Positions 1 to 11,699 of a DNA stretch of 64,000 nt are shown piece after piece. The notes below the pieces were generated by a model that was given only the letters and a program-made list of their open reading frames with translations, made no database searches and was not told the DNA's origin. The stretch is from Lineus longissimus (Eukaryota > Nemertea > Pilidiophora > Heteronemertea > Lineidae). Location: contig NC_088321.1 of NCBI RefSeq assembly GCF_910592395.1, positions 16,058,001 to 16,122,000 on the forward strand, written 5' to 3'. The translations under genes were made by a program, and so were the position numbers. The number at the start of each line of letters is the position of its first letter. Within the stretch, counting starts at the first letter, position 1.

Positions 1-3000
1 ATGCACGACTCTTAAATGTTTTTCGACACTCCGCGCAGTGATAAATGAGACTGTCTGGCGGTGCCTCTGCATGATTCCCGGTGTGCTGCACACACTCGTT
101 TGTCACAGTCTCCTGAGAATGTACTAACCCTATGTGCTGGTTTTTGTCCAACGCAAAATTGAATCCTTTTTCAAAGTGGCCACATCTGAACTGGTCAACT
201 ACAGACTTTTCCGCCGACGTATTTCCACCACCATGTTTGGTCCGATCATGCAACTCAATATCGCCCTCAGATTCAAATTTCTCACCACACACTAGGCATG
301 TGAACTGCTCACTTTGCTTGGTCAATATCACTGCAGGGTGACAGTTATGATTTGTCGACGACTCATCACCTGTTTTCAAACCAGGTTTCGTCCCCAATAT
401 TTGTGAGTTTTCGACAGAATTACAAACTTGAATGAAATTAAGTGGGGTGTCTGCTTTAAAACCCACCGCATTCGGCTTCAGATGAGTAGACACCTTTTTG
501 CATTGGTCTTCAGACTTGTGACCGCTGCAGGTTTTTTCATGCCATTTCAATCTTGAAGGCCAAGAGGATCTGAATAACTTCCCACATTTCTTACAAAATA
601 AGTTCATCAACAAGGAGGCATTTTTTCGTCTCTTTTCATGAGAACGTCTGTGCGACAATAACCCACAGAACATCTCAAACACCTCCGTGCACTGACTGCA
701 TCTGAACTGACCAAGGGGATAGGCTTTAACATGCGACTCATATGACGTTTGATTCTTATACGTTTTTGGGCATCCCTTGCATCGGAAGGTATGACCATCA
801 GGTGGCTTCTCTCCTGCACAACTCCCAGGATCAGCTATAGCATTCTCTGTCTCTGATGTCCTCCCCTTAATATGTCTCAAATCGATGTGGTACTCAAGTT
901 GTTCCTTCACGGTAAACCCACTATCACAAAACTCGCATTTGAACTGAAACTCCACAGCGCCGGTATTTCTCAAACCATGTTCACTCCTCTCATGCTCCTC
1001 ATACTCCTCCCGGGCTTCAAACTTCTCACCACACTCAAGGCATGTGAACATAGTCGATTGGGTCAAATCTGCATGAAATTCTTCATGACTAGCAAAGTCC
1101 AAGTAGACTGACGAAACAAAGGGGCAGCGCGTACATACGTAAGGGAAATCCACCTTGTGAGTGTCTCTGTAATGTTGATCCAGTTCACACGGAATCTCAA
1201 ACTTCTTTGCATCGCATATTTTACATTTCAGATTCGGATCTGAATTGCTATTTGACGGACACGAACGTCGATGGCAGACCAAGTCGTTGTAGTCAACGAA
1301 AACTGCCTTCCAGCATTCGTTGCAGTAGTAGCTCCCTCTATCAAAGATGCCGTGGCACACTAAATGAATAAGGAACGATGTGCGCCCATATATAGTTTCA
1401 GAACAACTTATGCAGTCATATTTTTGTTCCGTATCAGTCGCTATGTTATTGAATAGCACTTTCCTCCACTGGAGCATGTCTTCAGAAGTAACTGGTACAG
1501 ATTCACCGGCTTCTGTTTTGATTTTTTTCAGTAGTTTATTCTTCGAAGGGTCGACATTATCGTATGATCTCTGCTCCGATTTTACACCAACTTTTTCGTA
1601 CGTGGTTGCTATGGCAACACCCTCTTCATCATGCAAACTCATATGCTCAACGAGATCGTCAAAATTCTCAAAAACTATTAAACATTGGCGACAACAATAT
1701 GCGGCTGGATCCGGATACTGATTTCCAGGATTGTCAACAACCATGACCTTTGGAGGGTCAAGGTTATCAGCTTCTGGCGGACGCAAGGGCTTCAAAATCG
1801 CATTGGCAAGATCACGCAAATTCAAGCCTTTCCTTTTCTTATCATTTCTTGCAACATCGACACCCATGCAGAATTCGGGATCAATTTCGATCTTCGCTAC
1901 CATTTTACTGATCTTTGCCTCATCAATTATCCCCTTCTTACAAGTCTTGCGTTGGATCACTACTGGGTCACATGTGTGGACCTTCTGGTGATTTCGGAGA
2001 TTTGTTTCACATTCAAACTCCTGGCTACATTGATCGCAAACAAGACGCTCCGTCTGCCCGTTATTCGAATCCCTGCTGGCCGAGAATGCGGCGTTTAGAA
2101 ACGTATTTATGTCGTCATCGGTGTGTTCATAAACATGCAATGCTAAGTGGTGCTTGGTCTCAAAGAGCTGTGAGCAAAGATCACATTCATAATCACTGTC
2201 AAAGTACATGATAAGTTTCACATATTGCTCACAAAATTTCCTGGCGCGCCTGGTAAAGTCATCTGTTGGCAATATCTCATCTTTTGATAAAATATGCTGG
2301 TGTTTTCTAGGCGCAGTGTTGGACGTTTCAGAAGACAAGGGGTCAACAGTTGTAGCTGGTTTGGGGTTCAACCTGACCAATGAGGTCTTAATCGGCAAGG
2401 CTGTTTGCACACTGGAATCCAGCGGATTTGAGGAGGAACTGTTCGTAACTGCAGTCGGCACAGTAAAAGTCCTTATCATGACAGGTGGCAGCACCAGATT
2501 ATGATCAGATTCTTCAACAACACTGGTTTCTGGAAACATTGACGGCCAATTCATGATCTTATTCAGAACCGGTTCTTCAACCGTCTGGCTTACTACAACT
2601 GGTTTCGGAAGAATTTGCCGTGGCAATTTTAGTAGTTTCTTTTGAGGACATCTCAGGGTTTCGTCAGATGAAAAATCTTCCTTCGGGACCAACTCGCTCT
2701 TTCTCCGTCGTTTACGGTCTTCTTGGAACATCGTTTGAATCGTCTTCGACGACGAAACTGGTTGCGGTGAATTCTTCCCCGAGCTATCCTCCATTGGTAC
2801 GAGTTTGCTCCTTCGACGGCGTTTACAAGCTTCTGTAATTGTCTCCTTTGTCAACAATGACTTCATTGCTGTACAAGTCGTAGCCCGAGTAGTCATTCGA
2901 GTAAGACTTTGTGCAGTTGATGTCTGAACAGCAGTAGTCGCTGGCACAACAGGGTTTGTTCCAACTTGGTGTTGTTTGGTTGCCATGGTTGCACTTGACG

Positions 3001-5784
3001 TGACGGTCTGTGAGGTCGTGACAGAAGCATCAGTCACCCCAGGCAACACAACAGAGTTTATCCTGGACCGAGGTTGACTTGTTGGAGTCATTGCAATGCC
3101 ACTTGAGGTAGTGGCAGTCTGGAAAGTTGACTTAGAAACAGTTGTCCCCGGCAACATCAAAACATGATTCGGACCAACCTGGGGTTTGTTAGTTGCCATA
3201 GCTACATGAGGATTATTAGGTATGATTACAAACGGATTAGCTGCACTCTGGTTTGTTGTCTGGCCTGGAGGCAAGAGCATCACCTGATTTCCACCAGCTT
3301 GGCTCACCAACTGGCCAGGCCCAACAATGGACTTGGGCAGGAGCATTACTTTGTTTCCTTGAAGATTATTCCCAACAGAAACCTGGCCTACTGACATTAT
3401 CCCAGTTTGGCGCACAATCTGGGCAGTTGCCATTGTCCCAGTTTGGCTAACAATCCGGCCAGTTGTCATAGTTCGAGGTTGGCTCATAATTGGACCTGTT
3501 GCAACCATTCCAGTTCCGCTCACAATCTGGCCAGTTGCCATTGTCCCAGTTTGGCTCACAATTTGGCCAGTTGTCATATTTCCAGTTGGGCTCAAAATCG
3601 GACCCATGGCCATAGTCCCAGTTTGACTCAGAAATTGGCCAGTTGCCATTGTCTCAGTTTGGCTCACAATTTGGCCAGTTGTCATATTTCCAGTTGGGCT
3701 CAAAATCGGACCCATGGCCATAGTCCCAGTTTGACTCAGAAATTGGCCAGTTGCCATGGTCCCAGTTGGGCTCAGAAGCTGACCAGTTGCTCTTATCCCA
3801 GTTTGGCTCAAAATCTGGCCAGTTGCCATAGGTACAGGAGCAGCTTGCGACATAAACACCACTTGATTTCCTTGGACTGACTTCCCTAAAGTCATCTGGC
3901 CAGTTGCCATGGTACCATTTCCTGCAGCAACCTGACCAGTTGCCTTGGCAGTATTCCCTGTAGCTATCTGACCAGTTGCCATTGTATCATTCCCGGTAGC
4001 TATCTGACCAGTTGCCATGGCAGCATTCCCTGTAGCTATCTGATTAGTTGCCATGGCCCCAGGGACAGCCTGTGGCATAAACATCAATTGGTTCCCCTGG
4101 AGAACAGGCACCAACATCATTTCCTTGGGCAGCCCAGGGACTTGAAGTAAAGCACCGGCAGGGATTGTTCCAGGACCACTTTGGGTCATCGAACTACTGT
4201 TTTGCAACACACCTTGCGACGTTATTGCCGACATATTACCAGGAATTTGTGTCACGGTCAGAGGTGGTGTTTGGACATATGATACATCATCTAGATCTTT
4301 TTTTTTCCGTTGACGTTTACAACGGTCTGGTTTCACTGTCAGAGGGGGAGGCGTTGCATCAACTTCCGCCTCTTTATGTATTTTTCTTTGACGGCCACGT
4401 TGACGAAGAGCAGTATTCTGACTACGGCAACGTACGGTTGGTTTCGGACCTTCGAAAACCAGACACCCAGCTGGATTTGTCACGGGAGCAGATGGATTAG
4501 ACAAAACAGGAGGTGTTTGAGAGTCTCTGTAACATATGGTGTGAGCTTGGTATGGACTGGAAGAAGGTGTATTTGGCGTCGGAGGAGGAGTTGATGTTGT
4601 TGGTTTCGGTTGTATCGGCTTTGGCTGGATTGGTCTTGGAGGTGCGTGCCGTTGTGCTGATCTCAGAGCTTTGTCTGAAAAGAAGACGGAGGTACCATCG
4701 TTGGGGAATCATCCGTAATCCCTTCAACCTTCACTGTTCATCAATAATTGAAACAAAGCCATGAAGTCAGATATGTCAGTCAGTGTCTGGCCAGGGAGAG
4801 CACCATCAATGCTGACCTTCCCGGGAAAATCTCGATATCAACACCGCAGGTTGAGCTACTTGCCCGGTTCAGAGGGTGGAAATGTTGAACCCTCGCAGTT
4901 GGGGGACCTCAAAACAACATTTCCACGAACAGTAACTCATCTGGCTATCTTAGGTTAGCAACTGTTGTAAGATTTGACTGTATCTAGTTTTGTTTACGTG
5001 AAGAAGCTACTCTCCACTCATGATTCATACCTGTTTCTTGTTTCCTCTTCAACATTTGAAGAATCTGAGCATTGACCGACTTCTGTTCTGATTCTGGTTT
5101 TGGTTCGATCTTGATGAAAAGACTTTCCTCGTACTCTGGCTGAAATGACATTTCAAGCAATTTACGAACATGAATCAAGACATCACATGTGGGATCAAGG
5201 TTTGACTGTGACACTGCCACATGCCTGGTTGTCAAACTCAGAACTTCAGAAGAAAGATGATGTCACCCTCTGAAACTGTCAAGGACAACCATTTTCATTA
5301 ATCGTGTCAAAATTTACTTCAGATCAAGAAAGATTTCAAGGATGTCTTACAAATGGGTTAATATGGACACAATGCCCAGCCATGACCATTGACAACGCTC
5401 AAAGTTTTCCATGTATTAGTGGCTTACTCATTCTTTAGCTCACAAACTTAAAAGATCTGTTGAATACGTTTCAATCATTTCGACTGTTGTTGCCGTAACT
5501 AGTCAATGCACAATGGGCATGTGAATATTTCATGGATGCACTCTGCCTTTAAACTTTACCTTGACCCTGTTCACATCAGCAGCAAACATGGTATCCTCCT
5601 CATTCACTCCCTCGTCTTCACTCAGGACCTCCTGTTTGACTAAAAAGCCTGTCTCAAAATAATCTTCTTCTTCTTCAACCGGTTCTTCTTTGAAATACTC
5701 TATATCTTCTTCATCTTCTTCTTCTTTGACATACGGTCCATCTTCCGACTCACAGACCATATGCAACATTTCTGTTTCATCCAT
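1..5784 (-). CDS. Large C2H2 zinc-finger protein, 3' end beyond the left edge
   Basis: Predicted exons, in transcript order: 5784-5560, 5139-5031, 4830-4729 and 4674 to the left edge; the phases join without a stop (about 1700 residues so far). Residues 1-90 are very acidic and hold four psi-K-x-E SUMO-type motifs (VKEE 19-22, FKEE 31-34, VKQE 49-52, IKIE 84-87). A P/T/Q-rich region follows, then a 12-residue MATGQ-type repeat (about 350-570), then basic stretches such as RKRRRKSELVP. From about residue 970 to the window edge there are about 15 C2H2-like fingers separated by long non-TGEKP spacers. Several are irregular: C2HC forms (such as WHEKTC), one with a damaged first cysteine pair, and one lacking the last histidine. 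It is probably a nuclear DNA-binding regulator; the target is unknown. The frame stays open upstream of Met1 to a possible acceptor at 5835, so an extra 5' coding exon is possible. The 4830-4729 exon has a weak acceptor and is the least certain. Confidence 0.82.
3395..4060 (-). repeat. In-frame 36-bp coding minisatellite (12-aa MATGQ repeat)
   Basis: On the minus strand the zinc-finger gene reads through a run of 12-residue units of the form T-M-A-T-G-Q-I-V-S-Q-T-G, with variants such as TMAMGPILSPTG and NMTTGQIVSQTG. Two nearly identical 108-bp blocks (three units) start at about 3551 and 3659, which points to recent homogenisation. Upstream units (about 3840-4060) are looser, of the type MATGQIATGN. 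The repeat keeps the reading frame, so it is part of the protein: a low-complexity Gln/Thr/Gly segment. Confidence 0.85.
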
Positions 5785-6759
5785 TTTGGCCCGATGATTT
5801 TGATTTATTTCAGTTTCAGCATCTTTGGGAAAATCTGTGAAAATGAATGGATTTGTTACATTTCAAACTGGTACATTGAGCATAAAAATCGACCTCTCCA
5901 AGGAAGGTGGCTGACCAGTCATTCATTTCACCTTCAATAAGGCACAGGGACACATGAGACTTGAGTGGCTCATGGCGTTGTCCAATATCGACTCAGGCCT
6001 TTGGACGTGATCCGAGTGTGTGAATTTGTTTTGTTTTGGCCCCGATTTGTCATTTCCAAAAAGGCCTATGTGGTTGGCAATTTTTGGCCTGCTCAACATC
6101 AAGATTTCCCAATTTGGACCCAAAAAACATTTGATCGTTTTTTAAGGCTAGCAAAGTGAGGACATGTGAAAGTGAAATAGCTACCCGATGACTATGTACT
6201 TGATTAGATTGAGCAAGGTCAGTGGGCATACCCTTCGTTGATCAAGCAGTCGGTAGGGGGCATGGGAAGGACAACATTAACAAGTAAGTCTACCTAAAAA
6301 TACATTAGAAATATCACTTTTCTAAAAATGTGGCTGCAAAAGTCAGTAAAAAGCACAAAAGAAATGCAGTAATCTCATATAGTGATGTTTCAATTTGGGC
6401 TATAGTTCTTTTTCTTCTCCTCTGATGCATTATTTTGCCAAAACTTACCTCTTATCCAGGCCAAAAAAGCAATTATTGTGCCAAAAAATCATGATTTCCT
6501 TCTTTGTGTTTTTTTCATGACAGCTACTTCCGACTTTTGACAAGTACCATCCAACCTCGACTGCAGGGATTCGAATTTTGAAGATACATGGTGTCTCAAA
6601 AGAATGCTGTTGTGTACATTTTGAGGGATTGTACAGCAACCACCCATTCAAAGACAGTCACAACGAAAGGCAATAGATTTTGTTGCTCCATCACAACCAG
6701 CATTCTGTTTGGGACAAAGTCACGCCCAAGACCACCATCAGAAACACTGTTGCATGTCA
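5785..6759. other. 5' flank of the left zinc-finger gene, no gene seen
   Basis: I found no coding exon here that I can support. A possible splice acceptor at 5835-5836 on the minus strand (pyrimidines followed by cacag) sits in a frame open to the assigned Met, so part of this interval may be 5' intron. Short ORFs on either strand lack recognisable protein character. Confidence 0.4.
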
Positions 6760-7078
6760 CAACCAACTGAAATCTGAGTCAATCGAGACAGTCTGTCTTA
6801 ACCCAGTGGAATTGTATAAGAGACGTGCACAACCATCATGATGTCACAACCAAGTGGATCGAATCCCAGTCATTAGAGACAACCGGTCTCAATGGCACAA
6901 CCAAGTGGTAAGGGACAGACATAAGGCACAACCAAGTGGAAACGCAACCAGAAGAGACCTGTCACAATGTCTGAACCAAGTTGAATTGCACGAGAGGCAG
7001 AGGTCCACATGGTACAACCTAGTAGTGCAAATTGGAGACAAACTGTCACTATGTTTTAATCAAGAGGAGTCGCTTTAG
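6760..7078. repeat. Degenerate tandem repeat built on cacaaccaagtgga
   Basis: The core cacaaccaa(c/g)tgga recurs about every 40-55 bp (around 6760, 6844, 6898, 6930, 6975 and 7010), usually followed by a gagac/gacag segment. The units are diverged and the interval has no coding signature. It lies between the two minus-strand zinc-finger genes. Confidence 0.6.
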
Positions 7079-7464
7079 AGAACACTCCAGCAGACTTGGC
7101 CCCTTTTATCCCTCCATGATCCTAAAGAAACAAAGACAACCAGTCATGTTCATGAATACCATTTTTTGTATAATGATTCATTCCTCAATTACAGCAATAG
7201 TTCTCAGTTTGATATCTGTAACATACTTATGTGAAAAGGAGCAGGTACATTGGATGTTGAAAACCATCAGCACAGCACACTTCCTTCATAGATACATTAT
7301 ACAAATGCCTCGTCCCGTCACCCGGTAAGGAAGGACGACCAGGATGACAAAATAGACTGCCTAGGAGTCTGATATCCATATGACATATAGTTTTCCATAC
7401 CATGAAGATACAAATAAAGACATTTACATGCAATATGTGTCTAATAAACTCTTGGTAAACTTTT
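7079..7464 (-). other. 3' flank / probable 3' UTR of the 1021-aa zinc-finger gene
   Basis: This AT-rich stretch lies directly downstream of the stop at 7465. No ORF of interest is seen. An ATTAAA on the minus strand near 7053-7058, at the edge of the neighbouring repeat, is one possible poly(A) signal; no canonical AATAAA was found in the minus orientation. Confidence 0.35.
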
Positions 7465-10400
7465 TCAAGATTTCACCATCAGTGAGTTGAGAACATCTGT
7501 TTCGGAATGTAGCATCCCATATTCATTCTTCCCATGCAACACCTTATGGGAATCCAACGCCTCCTGGTGCTCAAATCTCAAATCACACCTATCACAACCA
7601 AACGGTTGCGCAACCTTCTCTTCGAATTCTGAATCGGAAAAATCAGAAGAACCATAATCATAGTCATCACTCCGTTTCCCTCTTGGCTTGCGTCGTGACG
7701 ATTTCCGTTTCGGCGCGTCAGATTCCGACTCGGAATCAAAATCGCTAAGCTTACGTTTCTTCCGCTTTCTCTTATATTTCCATTTCTCCGACCTCGGTTG
7801 ACACTGCGTACAAGCGCCATTTTTGATGCTACTTGAATATGTAAATGCTTTGTTGCATTGTTTGCATATGTAAGGTTTTTCCCCAGTGTGAATTTTTTGA
7901 TGTGCGTGCAAACCGCAAATTTGTTTGAAACTTTTTCCGCAGTTATTATAATCGCAAACGTATGGTTTCTCGCCCGTGTGCATGCGGACATGACATTTCA
8001 AATGTTCCCGTCGTTTGAACTTTTTCTCACAAATATGGCATGCAAACGTCTTTTCCTCACTATGTGTAGTGCGGTGGCGCGCCATATGTCCCGATGTCGG
8101 AAAACATTTCCCACATTGTTCACACATATAAGTTTTTCCGCCACGGTGTTTAGAGTTCTTATGAGTCGTTAAACCAGAACGCGAGTGATACTTTTTATCG
8201 CAAATATCGCAAGAATAATCCTTTTCACCGGTATGAATTTTTGCGTGAACTTCAACCAATCGCTGCCTCTTGAATGTTTTGCCACAAGTTTCACATTTGA
8301 ACGGGAGTTCTGGTTCATGTGACAACATATGCTGGCGCAAATCGCAATTCTCGGCGTAACGCATCGGACAAAGTTGGCACACATGTGGCCTGGTGTGGCG
8401 GCGGATGTGTCCTTTGAACAAACCGTTTTTTGCACATTCAAACCCACATACTCGACACTTGTACGGTTTAAGGTTGTCATGGACAGTCACATGATGGTGC
8501 TCGAAGTCTGCACTCGAGTACATATAAGCACCGCACTCCTGGCACCTAAAATGTGTCTTTTCATTACGGTACCGGTGGAACTTCATATGTGATTTCAGAC
8601 CAGATTCATCCCATGATCTAAACTCACACTGCGGACAATCAAATGTTTTCTCTCCCTCATGGACACTCTGGATGTGCTCATCCAATGTTTCTTGCTCAGC
8701 AAACTTATCAGAACAGAAATAGCAAAAGTAGAATGTTTTTATGAATTCCATTGGGTCAGGGTCATCAACATTTAGAAAACGCTTCTTCTTTGGTTTCGTA
8801 TTCTTGTCCTTGGAGCCTGGATCTGTTGCCGGGACCTGTTTAACTTCTCCGCTCACGGGATCAGTAACACTCGCCATCTTCATTTTCCGCTGTCTTTGCA
8901 CTACTGGTCGAGTTGTTGGTAGGCTGTCTTTGGTTTTAAAATGGTCAGCTATATGCTTCTCAAGCGTAGCATAAGCGCCGGTCCGAAACTTACACTTGCG
9001 GCAACCATACGGCTGCTGCATTCCGTGTTTTTGCGCATAATGTTGATCAAGATCTGTAGAAATCCTAAACACAGCTTTGCACTCCTTAACCGCACAGTGC
9101 AAGACCTTTTTCACTGACGCGGCACTTTCAGGCCTTTCCTTCAAAGAGTCAATCGACATAATTTTGGTTTTCAATAAGCCAACAGGTGGCTTTGGTGCAT
9201 GGTCCTGAATCATATGACGCTCAAAAGTATGTTTGTGGGTGTAGATATCGCTGCATAACTTACACAAAAAAGGCGGTGGTTTTCCCGCCAACATTTGATG
9301 CATGCGCTGATGACGATCAATCTCACGATATGCTGCTGCTCCATAAGAACATGAACCGCAGTGATAAACTTTAGCAACCTTGTGCACCGACTTATAATGG
9401 TAATCCCGCAGGAAAAGTGCGTCAAATTTCGCCGCACAAACCAAACAGCTCAGCGGCAGATTCAAAGAAGCGTCATCAGAAATCTTCTCCTCCAGACTTG
9501 ACAACGTTTCGGCCTCTGCTTTCTTCCCGACCTTGACCATCATTGCGTGTTTGTAAACATGGCACTTATGTGCACTCAGATCCTCCTTTGAAACAAACAC
9601 GTCTAAACAATCCATGCAATGAGGACTCGTAACGTGAGAATGTGGCGATTTCGCGATTGCTTCATGCACTGCAAGATGGCGCTGTAAATCCTCAATTGAT
9701 TCCGACCAGTATGGGCATTCGATACAGTCGTAAACTTTCTTGATGTTGTGTGTAGATTGTTCATGCTCATTCAATTGGAATGGTGTAGAGAATGTCTCAT
9801 TGCAGCGACAGCATTGGCCGGAATCAAGAGATGCAGTGATGACTGAATTGACCACCTCGTCCATCAGACCAAGGCGAGATGATTCAAATTGTAAGGACCC
9901 GATTTGAGAAGACCCTGCACCCAAGGAACCAGAGCTATTCATTCCGAATGTAGTTTTACCAACTCCGAACATGTTTCCAACCGGTACAGCAGCCCCATCC
10001 AACTGATTGCAAACTGTGGGGTTGACGTCATCACTCTGTGACGACAAGCCACATTCAGCACTGTTCAATGCAGCATCATCTGATGCGTCCTGGTCTGCAA
10101 GCGTTATCTCGAACTCCTCACAATTGTCCACCTTTTCAACAAGGTTTTTGACACTCCCAATGCCACATTTTGTCATCGTGCCCTTTACACGAGACAACAT
10201 TTCAGCATCTTGCCCCTGTTTCACATTAACGAAGGAAGCCACATTCTCAACCGGCTGTACCATTGTCGCGGCTGATCCACCAACTTGCTCAGCATTGAAA
10301 CCCATCATCTCTTCTTTGATAACCAACATATTGTTAGTTTGAAATGAACCACTAGGTGGCTCTGTTGCATAATCTTTGGAATGTTCCACAGAATCTCCAT

Positions 10401-10530
10401 TTTGGGAATTCACTTGTAGCTGAGACACAATGTCTTCGAGGTTTGATGTCTTCTGAGCAGACTTTTCCTGTGGACTGGTTGTGACATGTCCACTAGATGT
10501 CACATCGCTGTCCATTTTCGACGCCTCCAT
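7465..10530 (-). CDS. Poly-C2H2 zinc-finger protein, 1021 aa, single exon
   Basis: This is one uninterrupted ORF starting at MEASKMDSD. Residues 1-235 are acidic and low in structure, with a SUMO-type IKEE at 71-74. Fingers fall in two blocks: eight at about 240-530, spaced irregularly, and ten at about 602-881, the later ones joined by TGEKP/TGEKD-like linkers typical of DNA-contacting arrays. A 19th finger (from about 888) keeps its two cysteines (YICKQC) and hydrophobic core but has lost both zinc-binding histidines. It runs into a basic tract (KRKRKKRKL near 920; KRKSSRRKPRGKR near 941) that looks like a nuclear localisation signal, then an acidic Ser/Asp stretch. One last intact finger lies at 978-999. 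This architecture is known for sequence-specific transcription factors or insulator-type proteins. The specific orthologue is not recognised. The gene sits head-to-tail with the other zinc-finger gene. Confidence 0.93.
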   Translation of the reverse strand: MEASKMDSDVTSSGHVTTSPQEKSAQKTSNLEDIVSQLQVNSQNGDSVEHSKDYATEPPSGSFQTNNMLVIKEEMMGFNAEQVGGSAATMVQPVENVASFVNVKQGQDAEMLSRVKGTMTKCGIGSVKNLVEKVDNCEEFEITLADQDASDDAALNSAECGLSSQSDDVNPTVCNQLDGAAVPVGNMFGVGKTTFGMNSSGSLGAGSSQIGSLQFESSRLGLMDEVVNSVITASLDSGQCCRCNETFSTPFQLNEHEQSTHNIKKVYDCIECPYWSESIEDLQRHLAVHEAIAKSPHSHVTSPHCMDCLDVFVSKEDLSAHKCHVYKHAMMVKVGKKAEAETLSSLEEKISDDASLNLPLSCLVCAAKFDALFLRDYHYKSVHKVAKVYHCGSCSYGAAAYREIDRHQRMHQMLAGKPPPFLCKLCSDIYTHKHTFERHMIQDHAPKPPVGLLKTKIMSIDSLKERPESAASVKKVLHCAVKECKAVFRISTDLDQHYAQKHGMQQPYGCRKCKFRTGAYATLEKHIADHFKTKDSLPTTRPVVQRQRKMKMASVTDPVSGEVKQVPATDPGSKDKNTKPKKKRFLNVDDPDPMEFIKTFYFCYFCSDKFAEQETLDEHIQSVHEGEKTFDCPQCEFRSWDESGLKSHMKFHRYRNEKTHFRCQECGAYMYSSADFEHHHVTVHDNLKPYKCRVCGFECAKNGLFKGHIRRHTRPHVCQLCPMRYAENCDLRQHMLSHEPELPFKCETCGKTFKRQRLVEVHAKIHTGEKDYSCDICDKKYHSRSGLTTHKNSKHRGGKTYMCEQCGKCFPTSGHMARHRTTHSEEKTFACHICEKKFKRREHLKCHVRMHTGEKPYVCDYNNCGKSFKQICGLHAHQKIHTGEKPYICKQCNKAFTYSSSIKNGACTQCQPRSEKWKYKRKRKKRKLSDFDSESESDAPKRKSSRRKPRGKRSDDYDYGSSDFSDSEFEEKVAQPFGCDRCDLRFEHQEALDSHKVLHGKNEYGMLHSETDVLNSLMVKS

Positions 10531-11092
10531 TTTGTCCGTATCTAAGGTTGTTGCATTCTAGACACAGCCTGTAAAGTCATGATGGATGGTAATGTTAAAG
10601 TTTAAAGAAAACAGAATATGAGAATATAGAGAATAGAGCCCTAGAGGTGGTCTTACACTTACAGTACAGCTTATCACCCCGAAGACCATTTCATTTGCTG
10701 GGCGTGAAGAACACAAAATCAAAACAGTAGTAGTAAGACCTTCTCTAAAACAGTTGTGGGGGGGGGGCCTTCCAAGCTGTACCTGTCCAGGTATAGGCCT
10801 ATACAACATGTCAAGTGTTATGGGTATACATTTTTGCAGTTGCATGAAAAAGGGACGAGGTTACACTGCACTTCTAGAACTTTTTCTGGCCACATTCTAT
10901 TATTATTAATTTCTGGTCCCGAATACTTGCTTTTTATAATTCTTGAGGTTATCCTCATCACTCTACCCATCTTACCTCGAGATTCACAACACTAAATAGG
11001 GAATTTACTTCATTTAAAGACAAGGACGATTTCGCAGCCCGTACCGTAGAACAAGGTTTCGGTTCCTATATTAGCCGCTAGGTAGCGGCTTA
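10531..11092. other. 5' flank of the 1021-aa zinc-finger gene, no gene seen
   Basis: The interval runs from the start codon at 10530 up to the inverted-repeat arm. It holds a G homopolymer near 10756 and no supportable exon. Short ORFs lack protein character. The promoter of the zinc-finger gene may lie here or in the arm at 11093-11180. Confidence 0.35.
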
Positions 11093-11552
11093 TGTTATAT
11101 CCAATCCGCGATAGCAAGTCACGTGATGTAAATAAACGCACGTGGTCCACGGTCTCACTAGCCGGTGAGGAGGCCAGGCCAGACAAATGCTCTGCAATCC
11201 TAAAACGGTTGGGGCTATAAAGTAGACAAGCATACACTGAATGGCATACACTATAACAACAACAACAACTACACTAGCAACAGCAACCACTTAACTATTG
11301 ATAATATTGACAATATGATTAAACTTGAATCTAAAGCAAGCATAAGCATCCCTAATAAGCTCTGCAGCTCCCTGTGCCATCTGCTCGTCGTAAAGAGGGA
11401 CCAGCTTCTGCAAGACTTCTAACGTATGATGAACTATGTGGCTTATCTATTCGTGGGAATTTCATTCCCTTATCTGTGAACTTTTTCGTAATATTCAAGA
11501 ACTCTACCTGCCGTAATAGCAGGGTTTCTCGCATAACGGGAGGATCTCAATC

Positions 11553-11579
11553 AAGAAGAAGAAGAAGAAGAAGAAGAAG
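11553..11579. repeat. AAG trinucleotide microsatellite
   Basis: Nine uninterrupted AAG units lie exactly at the right border of the sequence that splits the left inverted-repeat arm. This would fit the simple-sequence tail of an inserted retroelement, but no retroelement head is recognised. Confidence 0.9.
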
Positions 11580-11699
11580 GCCTACCTGCCTCAAAAAATG
11601 ACGCGACGTCATTTCATGCATACTCCTGTTCCAGCGGCAGTAGACTTGGCAGTACCTTACTCTCACACAAATCTATACATTTCTGAATAGCTTGTCACT

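Noticed and set aside
607-819. 70-residue minus-strand ORF and the plus-strand ORFs between 132 and 4600
   Set aside because: They are out-of-frame or antisense shadows of the open zinc-finger exon.
1601-1618. Perfect palindromic RFX X-box (gttgctatggcaac)
   Set aside because: It lies inside the coding exon of the left zinc-finger gene, where the codons explain the sequence; it is probably coincidence.
4497-4727. 76-residue minus-strand ORF as the start of the zinc-finger protein
   Set aside because: The neighbouring frame is the coding one: it runs without stops from the acceptor at 4675 to the window edge and contains the fingers.
5139-5245. Longer version of the second exon of the left zinc-finger gene, starting near 5245
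   Set aside because: The frame is open back to about 5252, but those acceptors give the wrong phase for the first exon; TTTCAG at 5140 gives phase 0 on both sides. The longer form remains possible as an alternative start.
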